Program-made: the position numbers and the translations under genes
Assembly (NCBI RefSeq): GCF_035956715.1
Contig: NZ_CP108381.1
Location: forward strand, 62,001-126,000
DNA: 64,000 nt
Source of the DNA: Nocardia sp. NBC_01329
Lineage (GTDB): Bacteria; Actinomycetota; Actinomycetes; Mycobacteriales; Mycobacteriaceae
Direction: 5' to 3'
Notes under the pieces: generated by a model
What the model was told of the DNA's origin: nothing
Database searches by the model: none
Seen by the model: the letters and a program-made list of their open reading frames with translations, nothing else
Part shown: piece after piece, positions 45,128-54,491 of the stretch
Numbering within the stretch: the first letter of the stretch is position 1
How the letters are laid out: every line of letters begins with the position of its first letter

Positions 45128-45556
45128 ATTCTTGGCGTCGCCTTCGGCGCCGCGGGGGCGGGGCCCTCGTGATCCCGGTTCTTCACTCCTTCACTCGGTC
45201 GCTGCGCTCCTTCGTTACGTCGCTCCAGAACCGGGGCGGGCCCCGCCCACTGAGGTCGACCATTCGGAGTAGATAAAAGGTAGGTGTGTGGTCGGGTGAG
45301 CGGTGATCAGCCCGGGTAGGCCCCAGGGGTCTGTCAGTCTTCGATGGTCGCCGATCTATGGACGGCGGTAGCCGTGGGATCGGTCGTTGCGTTCCTCGGC
45401 ATTGTCGCCCGGAACCGGGCGAGCCCCCGACGACGGATTACGACCAGCCGGTGTCGGAGAGGTGCGTGCATGCGCGTTGACCAGCCCGATCAGGCCCACA
45501 ACACTGTCAGTGCTCACACGTAGCCGTTCGCTGGACGGGGCGGCCGCAGTGCATGC
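45128..45556. other. 430-bp gap between pth and egtD
   Basis: Apart from the bipartite inverted repeat at 45156-45248 I see no gene. Reading frames in the rest are short and have no RBS. Two genes converge on this interval (pth and egtD), which fits a terminator zone. Confidence 0.5.
45156..45248. repeat. 93-bp bipartite inverted repeat, possible bidirectional terminator
   Basis: Outer arms GGGCGGGGCCC (45156-45166) and GGGCCCCGCCC (45238-45248) are perfectly complementary. Inner arms CCCGGTTCT (45174-45182) and AGAACCGGG (45227-45235) are too. The central 44 nt include ACTCGGTCGCTGCGCTCC. There is no T-tract. Confidence 0.8.
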
Positions 45557-46528
45557 TCAGACTCGGGCCGCCAGCACGAGGGCGAAACGGTTGTCGGGAT
45601 CGGTCCAAGCGTGTTCGGTGACGAATCCGGCGGCGCGTAGTTCGCTGTCGAGGCCGGGCAGCCGGAATTTCGCGGAGATCTCGGTGCGTATCTGCTCGCC
45701 GCGGGCGAAGCGTGCGGTGAAACCGAGATCGGCAACCGTCACACTCATCTCCCGGGTCGCTTCGAGGCGCATCTCGATCCATTCGTTGTCCGGATCCCAG
45801 TGCGCGATATGGCGGAAGGATCCGGGTTCGAAATCGGCCCGGAGCCGGGAATTGAGGACCCGCAGTACATTGCGGTTGAATTCCGCGGTGACCCCGGCCG
45901 CATCGTCGTAGGCGGGGACCAGGATATCCGGGTCCACGACGAGTCCGGCGCCGAGCAGCAGTTGCTCGCCCGGCTCCAGCACATCGTGGATTCCGGTGAG
46001 GAATTCGGCGCGCTCACCGGGGACCATATTGCCGAGGGTGCCGCCGAGGAAAGCGATCATCCGGCGTCCGCCGCGCGGCAGTGCGCCGAGGGTATCGGTG
46101 AAATCGCTGACCACCCCGTGCACCGTCAGGCCGGGGAACTCCGCGGCGACCTCCGCCGCCGAAGCGCGCAGCGCTGTCGCCGAGACATCCTGTGGAACAT
46201 AGGTTTTGAGAGGGCCCTCCGAGGTGAGGGCGTTCAACAGGATCCGGGTCTTCGCCGCCGATCCGGAACCCAGTTCGACCAGGACCTCCGCCTTCGCGGT
46301 GCGGGCGATCGCCGACGCCACCGATTCCAGCAGGGCCCGTTCGGTGCGGGTCGGGTAGTACTCGGGCAGGGCGGTGATCTGCTCGAACAGTTCGCTACCG
46401 CGGGCATCGTAGAACCATTTCGGGGGCAGCCATTTCGGGCTCGCGGTGAGACCGCGGCGTGCGTCGGCGCGCAGCGCCTCGGTGAGATCGGCGTCGGTGA
46501 GATGGACTTCCACGATCGGCTGGGTCAT
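45557..46528 (-). CDS. egtD: L-histidine N-alpha-methyltransferase EgtD
   Basis: A 323-residue SAM enzyme that trimethylates histidine to hercynine, the first ergothioneine step. It has the family segments KWFYDARGSELFEQITALPEYYPTRTE (in two parts), VELGSGSAAKTR for SAM binding, and FLGGTLGNMVPGER. I chose the ATG at 46526-46528; longer in-frame starts reach deep into egtC. It overlaps the egtC stop by 4 bp and is the last gene of egtABCD. Confidence 0.95.
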   Translation of the reverse strand: MTQPIVEVHLTDADLTEALRADARRGLTASPKWLPPKWFYDARGSELFEQITALPEYYPTRTERALLESVASAIARTAKAEVLVELGSGSAAKTRILLNALTSEGPLKTYVPQDVSATALRASAAEVAAEFPGLTVHGVVSDFTDTLGALPRGGRRMIAFLGGTLGNMVPGERAEFLTGIHDVLEPGEQLLLGAGLVVDPDILVPAYDDAAGVTAEFNRNVLRVLNSRLRADFEPGSFRHIAHWDPDNEWIEMRLEATREMSVTVADLGFTARFARGEQIRTEISAKFRLPGLDSELRAAGFVTEHAWTDPDNRFALVLAARV

Positions 46529-47361
46529 AGCGGTAGGCTTTCGGTCGCGGTGGATCGGCCGAGGTCGAGGGTTTCGACACTCAGCCGGCCGGGTTCGGCG
46601 TGGACGAGACTTCGATCCGGTAACTGCTGCCACCGGGTGTCGTCGTCGTAGGGTTCGGAGGCCAGCACGGCGAATTCGTCGCCGATCAGGGCGTACAGCG
46701 AGTGATAGCAGGTGGTGGCCCACAACCGTGCACCGTTGCCGAGCATCAGGTTCACCCGGGCGTCGGGCGCGTGGTGCAGGATCCCGGTGACGAGCAGACG
46801 CAATGCGATACCAGGTGTTTCGGCCGGTCCCGCCGGCGGCTCCGGATCGAGTAACCGGCGCAGCAGGACCCACAGTGCGGCCGAATCGGTGAGTGCCTCG
46901 GCTTCGAGCAGATGACTTGTCTCGTAGCGGCGGTTCATCCCGGCCCGGGTGGCGGCCACATCCAGATCGGAAAGGACGGCGGTGAGCACCGAACGCCACC
47001 GGGGCACCACACCGTTGTGGCTGAACGCCCATGTGTTCCACACGAACGGTGCGCAGGCCGAACGTTCCACCGGCATACCGACGGTGGCCGAGCGTACCGA
47101 TCCCAGGACCGCGTGCGAGGTCAGCTGCGGCAATACCTCGTCGACCGCCGGATCGGTCCAGATCGGGTCGGCGTTGCGGTAGCGGGTGAGCGAACCCGCG
47201 TCCGGACTCCACCACGCGACCCCGAACCCGTCGGCATTTATCGTTCCGCCGCCGCGCATCTCACGGGGCGCCCACGCCTGGGTGCGCAGGGAATGCGGAC
47301 CGCGGGTCAGTACCTCGCCCACCGGTATCGGGGCACCCACATAGCCGATGTGCCGGCACAT
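46525..47361 (-). CDS. egtC: Ergothioneine gamma-glutamyl hydrolase EgtC
   Basis: A 278-residue class II (Ntn) glutamine-amidotransferase-like hydrolase. It removes glutamate from gamma-glutamyl-hercynylcysteine sulfoxide. Cys2 after the initiator Met (MCRHIGYVG) is the nucleophile. NADGFGVAWW, GSVRSATVG and FSHNGVV are the usual amidotransferase blocks. The start must be at 47361 for Cys2 to be N-terminal. It overlaps egtB by one base and egtD by 4. Confidence 0.94.
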   Translation of the reverse strand: MCRHIGYVGAPIPVGEVLTRGPHSLRTQAWAPREMRGGGTINADGFGVAWWSPDAGSLTRYRNADPIWTDPAVDEVLPQLTSHAVLGSVRSATVGMPVERSACAPFVWNTWAFSHNGVVPRWRSVLTAVLSDLDVAATRAGMNRRYETSHLLEAEALTDSAALWVLLRRLLDPEPPAGPAETPGIALRLLVTGILHHAPDARVNLMLGNGARLWATTCYHSLYALIGDEFAVLASEPYDDDTRWQQLPDRSLVHAEPGRLSVETLDLGRSTATESLPL

Positions 47362-48701
47362 CAGACCTCTTCCGGGCCCACGGTGCGGGCCAGTCGGAAC
47401 CCGGCGAAGATCTGCCGGCGGATCGGGTGGTCCCAGTTGCGGAAGGTACCCCGGCAGGCGACGGGGTCGGTACCGAAGGAACCCCCGCGCAGCACCCGGT
47501 AGTCGCCGCCGAAGAACACCTCGGAGTACTCCCGGTACGGGAAGGCACGGAATCCGGGGTAGGGATCGAACCCGGAGGAGGTCCACTCCCAGACATCGCC
47601 GATCAGCTGGTGCACCCCGGCGGGCGAAGCACCCGCGGGGTAGGCGCCGATCTCGGCGGGTTCGAGATGGCGCTGACCGAGGTTGGCGAGGCCGGGCCCG
47701 GGTTCGGCATCACCCCACGGGTAGGCGCGGGTGCGGCCGGTCGCGGGGTCGTGGCGGGCCGCTTTCTCCCATTCCGCCTCGGTGGGCAGCCTCTTACCGG
47801 CCCAGTTCGCGTAGGCCTGCGCCTCGAACCAGCACACGTGCACCACCGGCTGTTCCGGTCGCAACGGGCGGAGTGCCCCGAACACCCGCCGCCACCACCG
47901 CCCATCCGTATCGCGTTCCCAGAACTGCGGTGCCGTGAGCCCGGCTTCGCGGCGGTGTGCCCAGCCACGCTCGGACCACAGTTCCCGCCGCTCGTAGCCG
48001 CCGTCGGCGAGGAACGCCAGGTACTGCGCGTTGGTGACGGGTGCGGCGTCGATCGCGAAGGCCGGCACGTGCACCGGGTGGGCCGGACGTTCGTTGTCCA
48101 GCGCCCAGGGGTCGGTGGAGGTACCCATCACGAATTCACCCGCCGGGATCACCACCTCACCGCGCACCACCGCGGTCGGGGCGGGCGGCGCGGGGGCGGT
48201 CAGTACCGGTGTCCCGGTCCGCAGCTGATGGGTGGCGAGCATGGTCTCGTCGTGCTGCTGTTCGTGCTGGGCGATCATTCCGAAAGCGAAACCACCCGCG
48301 ATCAGGTCGTTGCCCCGCAGTGGGCTGCGGTCCAGGATGTCCCACACCTTGTCGCGCACCGTTCCGACGTAGCCGCGGGCTTCGTCGGGACCCAGCAGCG
48401 GCAACTGCGGCCGATTCGAACGGGCGTGTTTGAACGCGTCGTAGAGTTCGTCGATATCGGGGCGCACCGGCTCCCGGCCGCCGACGTCACGGACCAGCCA
48501 CAACTCCTCCTGGCTGCCGATATGGGCCAGATCCCAGACGAGAGGGCTCATCAGCGGGGAATGCTGCGCGCGGAGTTCGGCCTCGTCCACGCAGTCGGTG
48601 AGGGCCGCGGTACGCAGCCTGGCCCGGATGAGGGCGGCCGCGATGTTCTCGCGCAGTCGTTCGGTTTCGATGAGGTCGGCGTTCGGCTGGGTGACGGTCA
48701 C
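47361..48701 (-). CDS. egtB: Ergothioneine sulfoxide synthase EgtB
   Basis: A 446-residue non-haem iron enzyme joining gamma-glutamylcysteine to hercynine with O2. The N-terminal DinB-like part carries the iron ligands H60 (DLAHIGSQEE) and H146/H150 (AQHEQQHDE). The C-terminal formylglycine-generating-enzyme-like domain has KRLPTEAEWEKAARHDP and VWEWTSSGFDPYPGF. The gamma-glutamylcysteine donor would come from EgtA upstream. Confidence 0.95.
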   Translation of the reverse strand: MTVTQPNADLIETERLRENIAAALIRARLRTAALTDCVDEAELRAQHSPLMSPLVWDLAHIGSQEELWLVRDVGGREPVRPDIDELYDAFKHARSNRPQLPLLGPDEARGYVGTVRDKVWDILDRSPLRGNDLIAGGFAFGMIAQHEQQHDETMLATHQLRTGTPVLTAPAPPAPTAVVRGEVVIPAGEFVMGTSTDPWALDNERPAHPVHVPAFAIDAAPVTNAQYLAFLADGGYERRELWSERGWAHRREAGLTAPQFWERDTDGRWWRRVFGALRPLRPEQPVVHVCWFEAQAYANWAGKRLPTEAEWEKAARHDPATGRTRAYPWGDAEPGPGLANLGQRHLEPAEIGAYPAGASPAGVHQLIGDVWEWTSSGFDPYPGFRAFPYREYSEVFFGGDYRVLRGGSFGTDPVACRGTFRNWDHPIRRQIFAGFRLARTVGPEEV

Positions 48702-48761
48702 GATGCTCTCCGCTCGTCGACGGGTAATCGGTGGGTGGTGTCGCGCACCGGTCCGGCGCGG

Positions 48762-50090
48762 TCAAGCATGGTGCGATTCGTCCTGTGGGGCCCGGCCGGC
48801 CGCGCACCGCCGGATGGCGGTCCGCAGCTGTGGGCCGGGGTCCGCGCTGTGCGCGGCTGCGGCCTCCAGCACCGCGACGGCGGCTGCCCGCAGCTCCGGA
48901 TCGGCGAGACCGAGGCGGGAGGCCTCTTGCCAGCGGCCGGATGTGTCGCCTGCCGCGGTCATCGCGTCGGCGACAGCGGCAGGCGCGGAGAGCAGGGCCT
49001 CGAGCACGGTGATCGGGACCGTCCAGCCGTCGCCGGGCTGGGCGTCGAGATAGCGGACCTCGAAGTATCCGGCGGGCCGGACCGGCGGGAAAAGTGTGGT
49101 CAGGTGGTAGTCGAGGTCACCGATATCGGGGCGGCGGCCGATCACCTCGTCCAGCTCACCCGACAGCCAGTCGCCGAAAGTGGCGTCCGGCGGGGCTGCC
49201 CAGGCGACCCGTTCGGCCGGTTCGGGGCGGCGGACGCACAGCAGCGGCGCATCCAGTGCCCAGGACGCGTAACCGGTGACCGGGTCGGCCCAGTCGGCGA
49301 CGGGTGGGCAGGCGCGCGCCGGGTCCAAGTGCAGCCAGGTGCGCATCCGCTGGGAGGCCCACTCACCGGTGGGTGCGCCGCGCAACGCCGGTGAACAAGC
49401 GAAAGCGGCGATCAGGGCGGGGCCGACGGCGTGCAGGGCGGCCCAGCGGGCGGTGAGTTCGGCGTGGTCGGCGCCGATATCCAGACTGACCTGGGCTGCC
49501 GCGGTATTGCTCATCATGAGCCGGCCGTACGGGCCGATGCGGGTGAAATAGTGCTCCATCGCTCGATAGCGGGGTAGTCCCAGTTGACATCGGGGGGTGC
49601 GGGCCGGGTCGGCGGCGGCGGCGATCATCCGGATGGACCGGGTGCCGAGGAGTTCGCGCAGCCGCTGTTCGTCGGCGCGGAGCCGGGCACACAGGTCGGC
49701 GGCGTCGGAGACGGCGATGCTGGAGAGTTCGATCTGCCCGCCGGGTTCTACGGTGACGCGGCTGCCACCGGGCAGGGCGTGGGCGGGGGAATCGGGCGCG
49801 ATGGCGCGGGGTGCGTAGGGGCCCAGAGCTTGAGCCAGCAGTTCGGTCGTGGGCCGGGGACCGGTGAACAGCTGATGTGTACTGTCGGTGGCCGGCCTTC
49901 GTGCGCTTCGGCGTGCCGTACGACCGGTACGACAGACGGTGAACCATTCCAGTTCGGCGCCGATGAGGTGGGGTGGACCCACCTTGAAACAGACGCCGCC
50001 GATATAGGCTTCGGCAGCCGCTCGGCTGGACAGGGCCGGGTGCGCTGATAGGTCGCTGGTCGATTCCGGATGTTCGAGGGTGACCGCCAT
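48762..50090 (-). CDS. egtA: Glutamate-cysteine ligase EgtA
   Basis: A 442-residue ligase of the plant/actinobacterial GCS2-like group making gamma-glutamylcysteine for EgtB. The GAELEWFTV ATP/metal segment, GGQIELSS and MMSNTAAAQVSLD are conserved. First gene of egtABCD, with 61 bp to egtB, and divergent from egtE with a palindrome in the 213-bp gap. Confidence 0.94.
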   Translation of the reverse strand: MAVTLEHPESTSDLSAHPALSSRAAAEAYIGGVCFKVGPPHLIGAELEWFTVCRTGRTARRSARRPATDSTHQLFTGPRPTTELLAQALGPYAPRAIAPDSPAHALPGGSRVTVEPGGQIELSSIAVSDAADLCARLRADEQRLRELLGTRSIRMIAAAADPARTPRCQLGLPRYRAMEHYFTRIGPYGRLMMSNTAAAQVSLDIGADHAELTARWAALHAVGPALIAAFACSPALRGAPTGEWASQRMRTWLHLDPARACPPVADWADPVTGYASWALDAPLLCVRRPEPAERVAWAAPPDATFGDWLSGELDEVIGRRPDIGDLDYHLTTLFPPVRPAGYFEVRYLDAQPGDGWTVPITVLEALLSAPAAVADAMTAAGDTSGRWQEASRLGLADPELRAAAVAVLEAAAAHSADPGPQLRTAIRRCAAGRAPQDESHHA

Positions 50091-50253
50091 ACCAACCTCC
50101 GTGCGGCTTCTCGCTGGTTCGTGACTCGCGTGTTCGGTCCGGGGGCACTGTCCGAGCGATGTGTTCGATTATCGGTTCGTCATCGTCGACGGCGGGGCCC
50201 GATCCGGGTGGCCGGCCGAGCTCCGCGTGGAATCCAGAGTAGCGAGGGGGACG

Positions 50254-50278
50254 GACACGTTCGCGGCGCGAACGTGTC
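50254..50278. promoter_or_regulatory. Perfect dyad in the egtA-egtE promoter
   Basis: Arms GACACGTTCGC (50254-50264) and GCGAACGTGTC (50268-50278) separated by GGC: an 11-bp perfect inverted repeat, 26 bp before the egtE ATG and 164 bp before egtA. The size suits a TetR-type operator, but no regulator gene is adjacent. Confidence 0.65.
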
Positions 50279-50303
50279 ACGGATCCGTCATAGGCTCGCG
50301 TAC

Positions 50304-51476
50304 ATGGTCGATGAGCAGCGAGTACGTGACGATACGCCCGGTATCGGGGCCGGGTCGGTTTTTCTGGACAGTGCGGGGTCCTCGCTTCCGCCGCGGGTGG
50401 TCACCGAGACGGTGATCGCCCATCTGCGACGGGAGGCCGAGATCGGCGGGTACCGGGCGGCGAACGAACGCCTCGAGGATCTGGCCGGGGTCAAGACGGC
50501 GATAGCGACCCTGCTGAACACCACACCCGACACGATCGCCCTCAGCGACAGCGCGACGCGCGGCTGGTCGGACTTCTTCTATGCCGTTCCGCTACATCCC
50601 GGCGACCGGATTCTCCTCTCCGGAGCCGACTACGCCAGCAATGCCATAGCGGCGCTGCAACGCGCCCGGGCCACCGGCGCCCGGGTCGAACAGATCCCCA
50701 GTGACGCGGCCGGCCGGCTCGACGTCGACGCGCTGGCGGCGATGCTGGACGACCGGGTGCGGCTGGTGTCACTGCTGCACGTGCCCACCAACGGGGGCTT
50801 GGTGAACCCGGTGGCCGCGGCCGCGCGGATCGCGCGCGAGGCCGGGGCCCTGGTACTGCTCGACGCGTGCCAGTCCGCGGGCCAGTTGCCGCTGGATGTC
50901 GCCGAGCTGGGGGTGGACGCGTTGTCGGCCACCGGCCGCAAATGGCTGCGCGGCCCCCGGGGCACGGGGTTCCTCTATCTGCGGCCCGAACTGGCCGCTG
51001 CGCTGGAACCGGGCCGGCTGGATCTGCACAGTGCCCAGTGGACCGGTCCGCACGAATACCGGATGGCCCGAGACGCGTCCCGGTTCGAGTTCTGGGAACA
51101 CGATGTCGCGGCCCGGCTCGGGCTCGGCGCGGCGGTACGGTACCTGCTCGAACTCGGTCCGGAAGAGGTGTACGCGGGGATCGCCGAGCGCGCCGAATAT
51201 CTGCGGGGCGCGCTCGGCGAGCTGCCCGGGGTGACGGTGCGCGATCTCGGGGTGGAGCACAGTGGGATCGTCTCGTTCACGGTGGCCGGCACGGCGCCGG
51301 TGGAAGTTCGGGATCGGCTGCTCGGCAAGGACATCACGGTGACGGTCAGCCATCGTGGTTCCACGCTGCTCGATATGTCGGCTCGCGGCCTGGATTCGGT
51401 GGTGCGGGCGTCGCCGCACTGCTTCGTGGGTTCCGACGAACTGGACCGGTTCGTCGGCGCGGTCGCCGCACTGTGA
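50304..51476 (+). CDS. egtE: Probable hercynylcysteine sulfoxide lyase EgtE
   Basis: A 390-residue PLP-dependent class V aminotransferase-fold enzyme, the last ergothioneine step. The Schiff-base Lys213 lies in SATGRKWLRGPRGTGFLYL, with DACQSAGQLPLDV for cofactor binding. Mycobacterial EgtE has the same length, which supports the ATG at 50304; in-frame codons further upstream would add a positively charged region that contains the promoter. It is transcribed divergently, unlike the contiguous egtABCDE of mycobacteria. Confidence 0.92.
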   Translation: MVDEQRVRDDTPGIGAGSVFLDSAGSSLPPRVVTETVIAHLRREAEIGGYRAANERLEDLAGVKTAIATLLNTTPDTIALSDSATRGWSDFFYAVPLHPGDRILLSGADYASNAIAALQRARATGARVEQIPSDAAGRLDVDALAAMLDDRVRLVSLLHVPTNGGLVNPVAAAARIAREAGALVLLDACQSAGQLPLDVAELGVDALSATGRKWLRGPRGTGFLYLRPELAAALEPGRLDLHSAQWTGPHEYRMARDASRFEFWEHDVAARLGLGAAVRYLLELGPEEVYAGIAERAEYLRGALGELPGVTVRDLGVEHSGIVSFTVAGTAPVEVRDRLLGKDITVTVSHRGSTLLDMSARGLDSVVRASPHCFVGSDELDRFVGAVAAL

Positions 51477-51503
51477 CGATCGGTGCACCCGTCCCGCGAA
51501 CGT

Positions 51504-51536
51504 CGGTGCGCCCGTCCCATCGGGACGGGCGCACCG
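51504..51536. terminator. Bidirectional terminator between egtE and DUF membrane gene
   Basis: Perfect 15-bp stem (51504-51518 / 51522-51536) with loop ATC between two convergent genes. Confidence 0.85.
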
Positions 51537-51546
51537 GGTCGGTTAT

Positions 51547-52350
51547 TCACGCGTTGACCGGGATCGACAGCACGATCTCCTGCTCGTTTCCGGGCAGATA
51601 ATGCGCGGTGACGATCCGGCCAACCTGCACGTTCCCGATCGCGGTCGGCGGCAGGAACTTCTCGGAGACGGTGCTGAAGGTGCTGCCGTCGGGACGGGTG
51701 ACCGCCAGGCCGACCGCGACTTTCGAATAGCCGTCGCGGATCTCACCCGGGACGGTGAGCGATTGGACCACCGCCTGGGCGGCGATACCGCGGGCGGCGA
51801 TATCCACCTTCGCCTTCGTCGTGAATCCCTTGCGGATCAGCGATTCATTCATCACCCGCTGCGCCGCCGCGCTGTCACCCGACAGATCCAGTTCGACGAC
51901 GCCCGGCCGGTCCGGCCGGTAACGCACCGGCAGCACCACCCCGGGTGCCAGCAGAGCGAGTTCGGTCAGGGGCACCACCGATTTCGCGGCCGCGTCGAAT
52001 CGTTCGCCGTGCGCGCCTTCGACGCTGAACTCGATCCGGATCTGCGGCTGATCGTTCAGGGTGACCCCGGTGTGCGCGAACGACCGCACCGTACCCAGCC
52101 CCAGTGGCGCGTCCCGGAATTCACCGGTGTTACGGCCGGTGAGCGCGGTGACGATACCCGTGCCGGTGAATGCGAAAACGGTGACCACCAGGCTTATCGC
52201 GATGATCGGCAGGGCCAGGAAACCGTTGAGCCAGGCCAGTTCGGCGGGTTCGTAGACGCTGTCGGGTTCGTAGGTCGCGCCGTGCCAGAGGTAGAAGCCG
52301 ACGGCGAGGGCGGCGCCGACGAGAGCGGCGATGCGCAGGGTGCGGATCAT
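51547..52350 (-). CDS. Uncharacterised membrane protein with two N-terminal helices
   Basis: A 267-residue protein. Two membrane helices (about 6-24 and 43-66) precede a soluble beta-rich part with FAHTGVTLNDQPQIRIEFSVEG, VRYRPDRPGVVELD and HYLPGNEQEIVL. The last resembles DUF3592-like domains that examine secreted or membrane assembly, but I cannot name the family firmly. GGAGAAATC precedes the ATG at 52348-52350. It is read in the same direction as the LpqH-like gene upstream. Confidence 0.75.
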   Translation of the reverse strand: MIRTLRIAALVGAALAVGFYLWHGATYEPDSVYEPAELAWLNGFLALPIIAISLVVTVFAFTGTGIVTALTGRNTGEFRDAPLGLGTVRSFAHTGVTLNDQPQIRIEFSVEGAHGERFDAAAKSVVPLTELALLAPGVVLPVRYRPDRPGVVELDLSGDSAAAQRVMNESLIRKGFTTKAKVDIAARGIAAQAVVQSLTVPGEIRDGYSKVAVGLAVTRPDGSTFSTVSEKFLPPTAIGNVQVGRIVTAHYLPGNEQEIVLSIPVNA

Positions 52351-52458
52351 GATTTCTCCTGAGGGGTGTGGTCCGGATACCTGGCCACCTCGTCGCTCCG
52401 GGCGTTCGGTGTGCACCGAGCGTGCGGGGCGACGAGGAGCCGGATGTCCGGGCCGTGC

Positions 52459-52986
52459 TCAGCCGCCGACGATGGTCGAGCAGGCGAAGGTGATCTCGAA
52501 GGCCGCGGTGGCGGGGCCCGCGAGCGGGTTGGCCATATCGGGAGCGCTGATGCCCTCGCCCGTCACGGTGTAGGTATCGCCGTCCTTGGTCAGCTGGGCC
52601 GAACCACCGGGCTGGCCGTTGCCGTAGCCGACGGCGTAGGGCATTGCGTTCGAGCCGTCCTGGCTGCCCGCGATGGCCACCGCCTGCACGGTCTTGTCAT
52701 CGAGAATGCTGGCGCTGACGCTGAGCTGGCCGTACTGGGTGTTGGCGGTATCGGTCAGGGCCAGCGCCAGAGTGTTGCCCTGTTTCGCGCAGGTGGTCTC
52801 GAAATTCCCGTCCAACGCCTTCCCGTCGACCAGGGCAGCCGACGCACCAGCGGTGGGTGCCGAGGTCGACGAGCCGGAGTCCGCCGGTGCGGCGGTGGTG
52901 CTCGCGTCGTCACCGCAGGCGGACAGCAGCAGGGTGGCGGAGGCAGTGAGGGCGACGGCGCCGAGGCGGAAGATCGTGGTGTTCAT
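52459..52986 (-). CDS. LpqH-like 19-kDa lipoprotein antigen family
   Basis: A 175-residue lipoprotein. The signal peptide ends in lipobox LLSAC with the acylated Cys24, then a Ser/Thr/Ala-rich linker (likely O-mannosylation target) and the Myco_19_kDa domain: GKALDGNFETTCAKQGNTLA and the final FACSTIVGG. Two mature cysteines probably pair. In mycobacteria LpqH is a surface TLR2 agonist. Divergent from the CHAT operon by 131 bp. Confidence 0.9.
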   Translation of the reverse strand: MNTTIFRLGAVALTASATLLLSACGDDASTTAAPADSGSSTSAPTAGASAALVDGKALDGNFETTCAKQGNTLALALTDTANTQYGQLSVSASILDDKTVQAVAIAGSQDGSNAMPYAVGYGNGQPGGSAQLTKDGDTYTVTGEGISAPDMANPLAGPATAAFEITFACSTIVGG

Positions 52987-53117
52987 GGTGGTTCCTGTTC
53001 TCTCGGTGTTCCGGCCCGGTGTTCGTGGCCGTTACGAGAAAAGTAGGAATCGTCGCGCGCCTACCGATCCCAACTTTCGGCACCGCCACGGTGACGTAAC
53101 TCCGATAACCTGGGCTC

Positions 53118-54491
53118 ATGCGACGACCCCGGGCCATGGTGCTCGATGAGGTGTGGCGCGGTCTCGAGGGTGTCGAGGCGTTGAGCGGAACCGCGGGCGG
53201 ACCGTTGCGCCGGACCGTGAAACTGATCCTCGATCCGCTGGTCATCCGGCCGGTGCAGTATCCGAGCTGCGGGGGCGCGGTACTGACCGCCGACGGTGCG
53301 ACACTGCTCGCCGCCCGCCTCTACGCCCACGCCGATGCGTTGCGGGCGACCGCGGCCTGGTTCACCCTGCTCAAACAGGTCCGTCGCCGGCTGCGGATCA
53401 CCGAGGGCACCGCCCAGGACCTCTATTTCCAGCGGTGTTTCGAACTGGCCGCCACCCGGGGCCACCCCGACTCGAACCGGGACCGGGTTCGCGCCGAAGC
53501 GGTCCTGCGCGAGATCCACGGGTTCGCGGCCGGGCGGACCACCCAGGCGCTGAAGGACCATCTCACCGATCCCGCTCGGGTCGCGCTGCTCGATGACCTG
53601 CTCAGCAAGGCCTGGGGTCGACGCCCGGTGCCGCCGGCGGTACCGGGCGAGCACGCCGAGGCGTTGCGGAAACTGCTGGAACACGCGGTCGCGACCCGCA
53701 CCGAGATCGATACCCGCACCGGCCGGCGGCTGCTCGGCGAGCTGGTCGCGAAAACGGTGGGAACACATACGGGAATCGAACTGTGGCGCCGCGGAACCCC
53801 GACGGCGGTCGCCGATCTCTCGCGCTATCACGCGCACGAACTGGGGCTGACGGTCCATGCGGCTCCGTGCCGTCCAGAGGTCGGTGCGTCGGCGTCCACC
53901 GCCACTCTGGGGCTGCCGTTCGATCGCACCGTCCACCAGCGGGTCTTCACGATATTGCAGGTATCCACCGAACGTGCCGAACTGCCGCCGATTCCGGACC
54001 TGGTCACCACCGAGATCGCCCGCAGTTGCGCACCGTGGGCGCTGCTCGGCGAATCGCTGCGGGTCGCCGCGGCGGCCGGGGTGGAGTTGGCGCTCGGGCT
54101 CGCACCGCTCGCACCGCCGGACCCCCGGCACGTGCTACCACAGCCTGCGGAGTCGGCCGCACATCAGCTGGTCAACAGCAGGTGGCGGCGCGAGGCCTAT
54201 GTCCTGCAGGCGCGCCGGCTGGCGATCCATCCGGTGCCCGGGGAACGTAATCCGCTCGCGCTCATCGCCGCCGAACTACGCACCCCGTGGCGTCCGTACC
54301 TGCGACGGCTGTGGGTCCGCTTGTACGGGCGAGATGTGCGGGAGATGCCGGTCACCGAACTCGATGAGCTCTGGGATCTGCTGGACGGGGTGGCGCGTTC
54401 GGTGGTGCTGGATCACCGCACCCGGGTCCGGAAGGCGTTGAGCGCGCAGACGGTGCAGGAGCCGGGTACGGCCGAACCGAGGGCGGTCTGA
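53118..54491 (+). CDS. Unrecognised protein 1 of TPR-CHAT operon
   Basis: A 457-residue, mainly helical soluble protein; I recognise no family. Visible features: VIRPVQYPSCGG, a helical ADALRATAAWFTLLKQVRRRLRI stretch, an FQRCFELAA segment, HAHELGL, and a hydrophobic block near LALGLAPLAPP. The last 60 residues have the basic/aromatic RLWVRLYGRDVREMP. There is no signal peptide or membrane helix. Its stop codon overlaps the start of the next gene by one base (TGATG), so it is translationally coupled. The ATG at 53136 is an alternative start. It may be an adaptor or substrate of the CHAT protease, by position only. Confidence 0.75.
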   Translation: MRRPRAMVLDEVWRGLEGVEALSGTAGGPLRRTVKLILDPLVIRPVQYPSCGGAVLTADGATLLAARLYAHADALRATAAWFTLLKQVRRRLRITEGTAQDLYFQRCFELAATRGHPDSNRDRVRAEAVLREIHGFAAGRTTQALKDHLTDPARVALLDDLLSKAWGRRPVPPAVPGEHAEALRKLLEHAVATRTEIDTRTGRRLLGELVAKTVGTHTGIELWRRGTPTAVADLSRYHAHELGLTVHAAPCRPEVGASASTATLGLPFDRTVHQRVFTILQVSTERAELPPIPDLVTTEIARSCAPWALLGESLRVAAAAGVELALGLAPLAPPDPRHVLPQPAESAAHQLVNSRWRREAYVLQARRLAIHPVPGERNPLALIAAELRTPWRPYLRRLWVRLYGRDVREMPVTELDELWDLLDGVARSVVLDHRTRVRKALSAQTVQEPGTAEPRAV

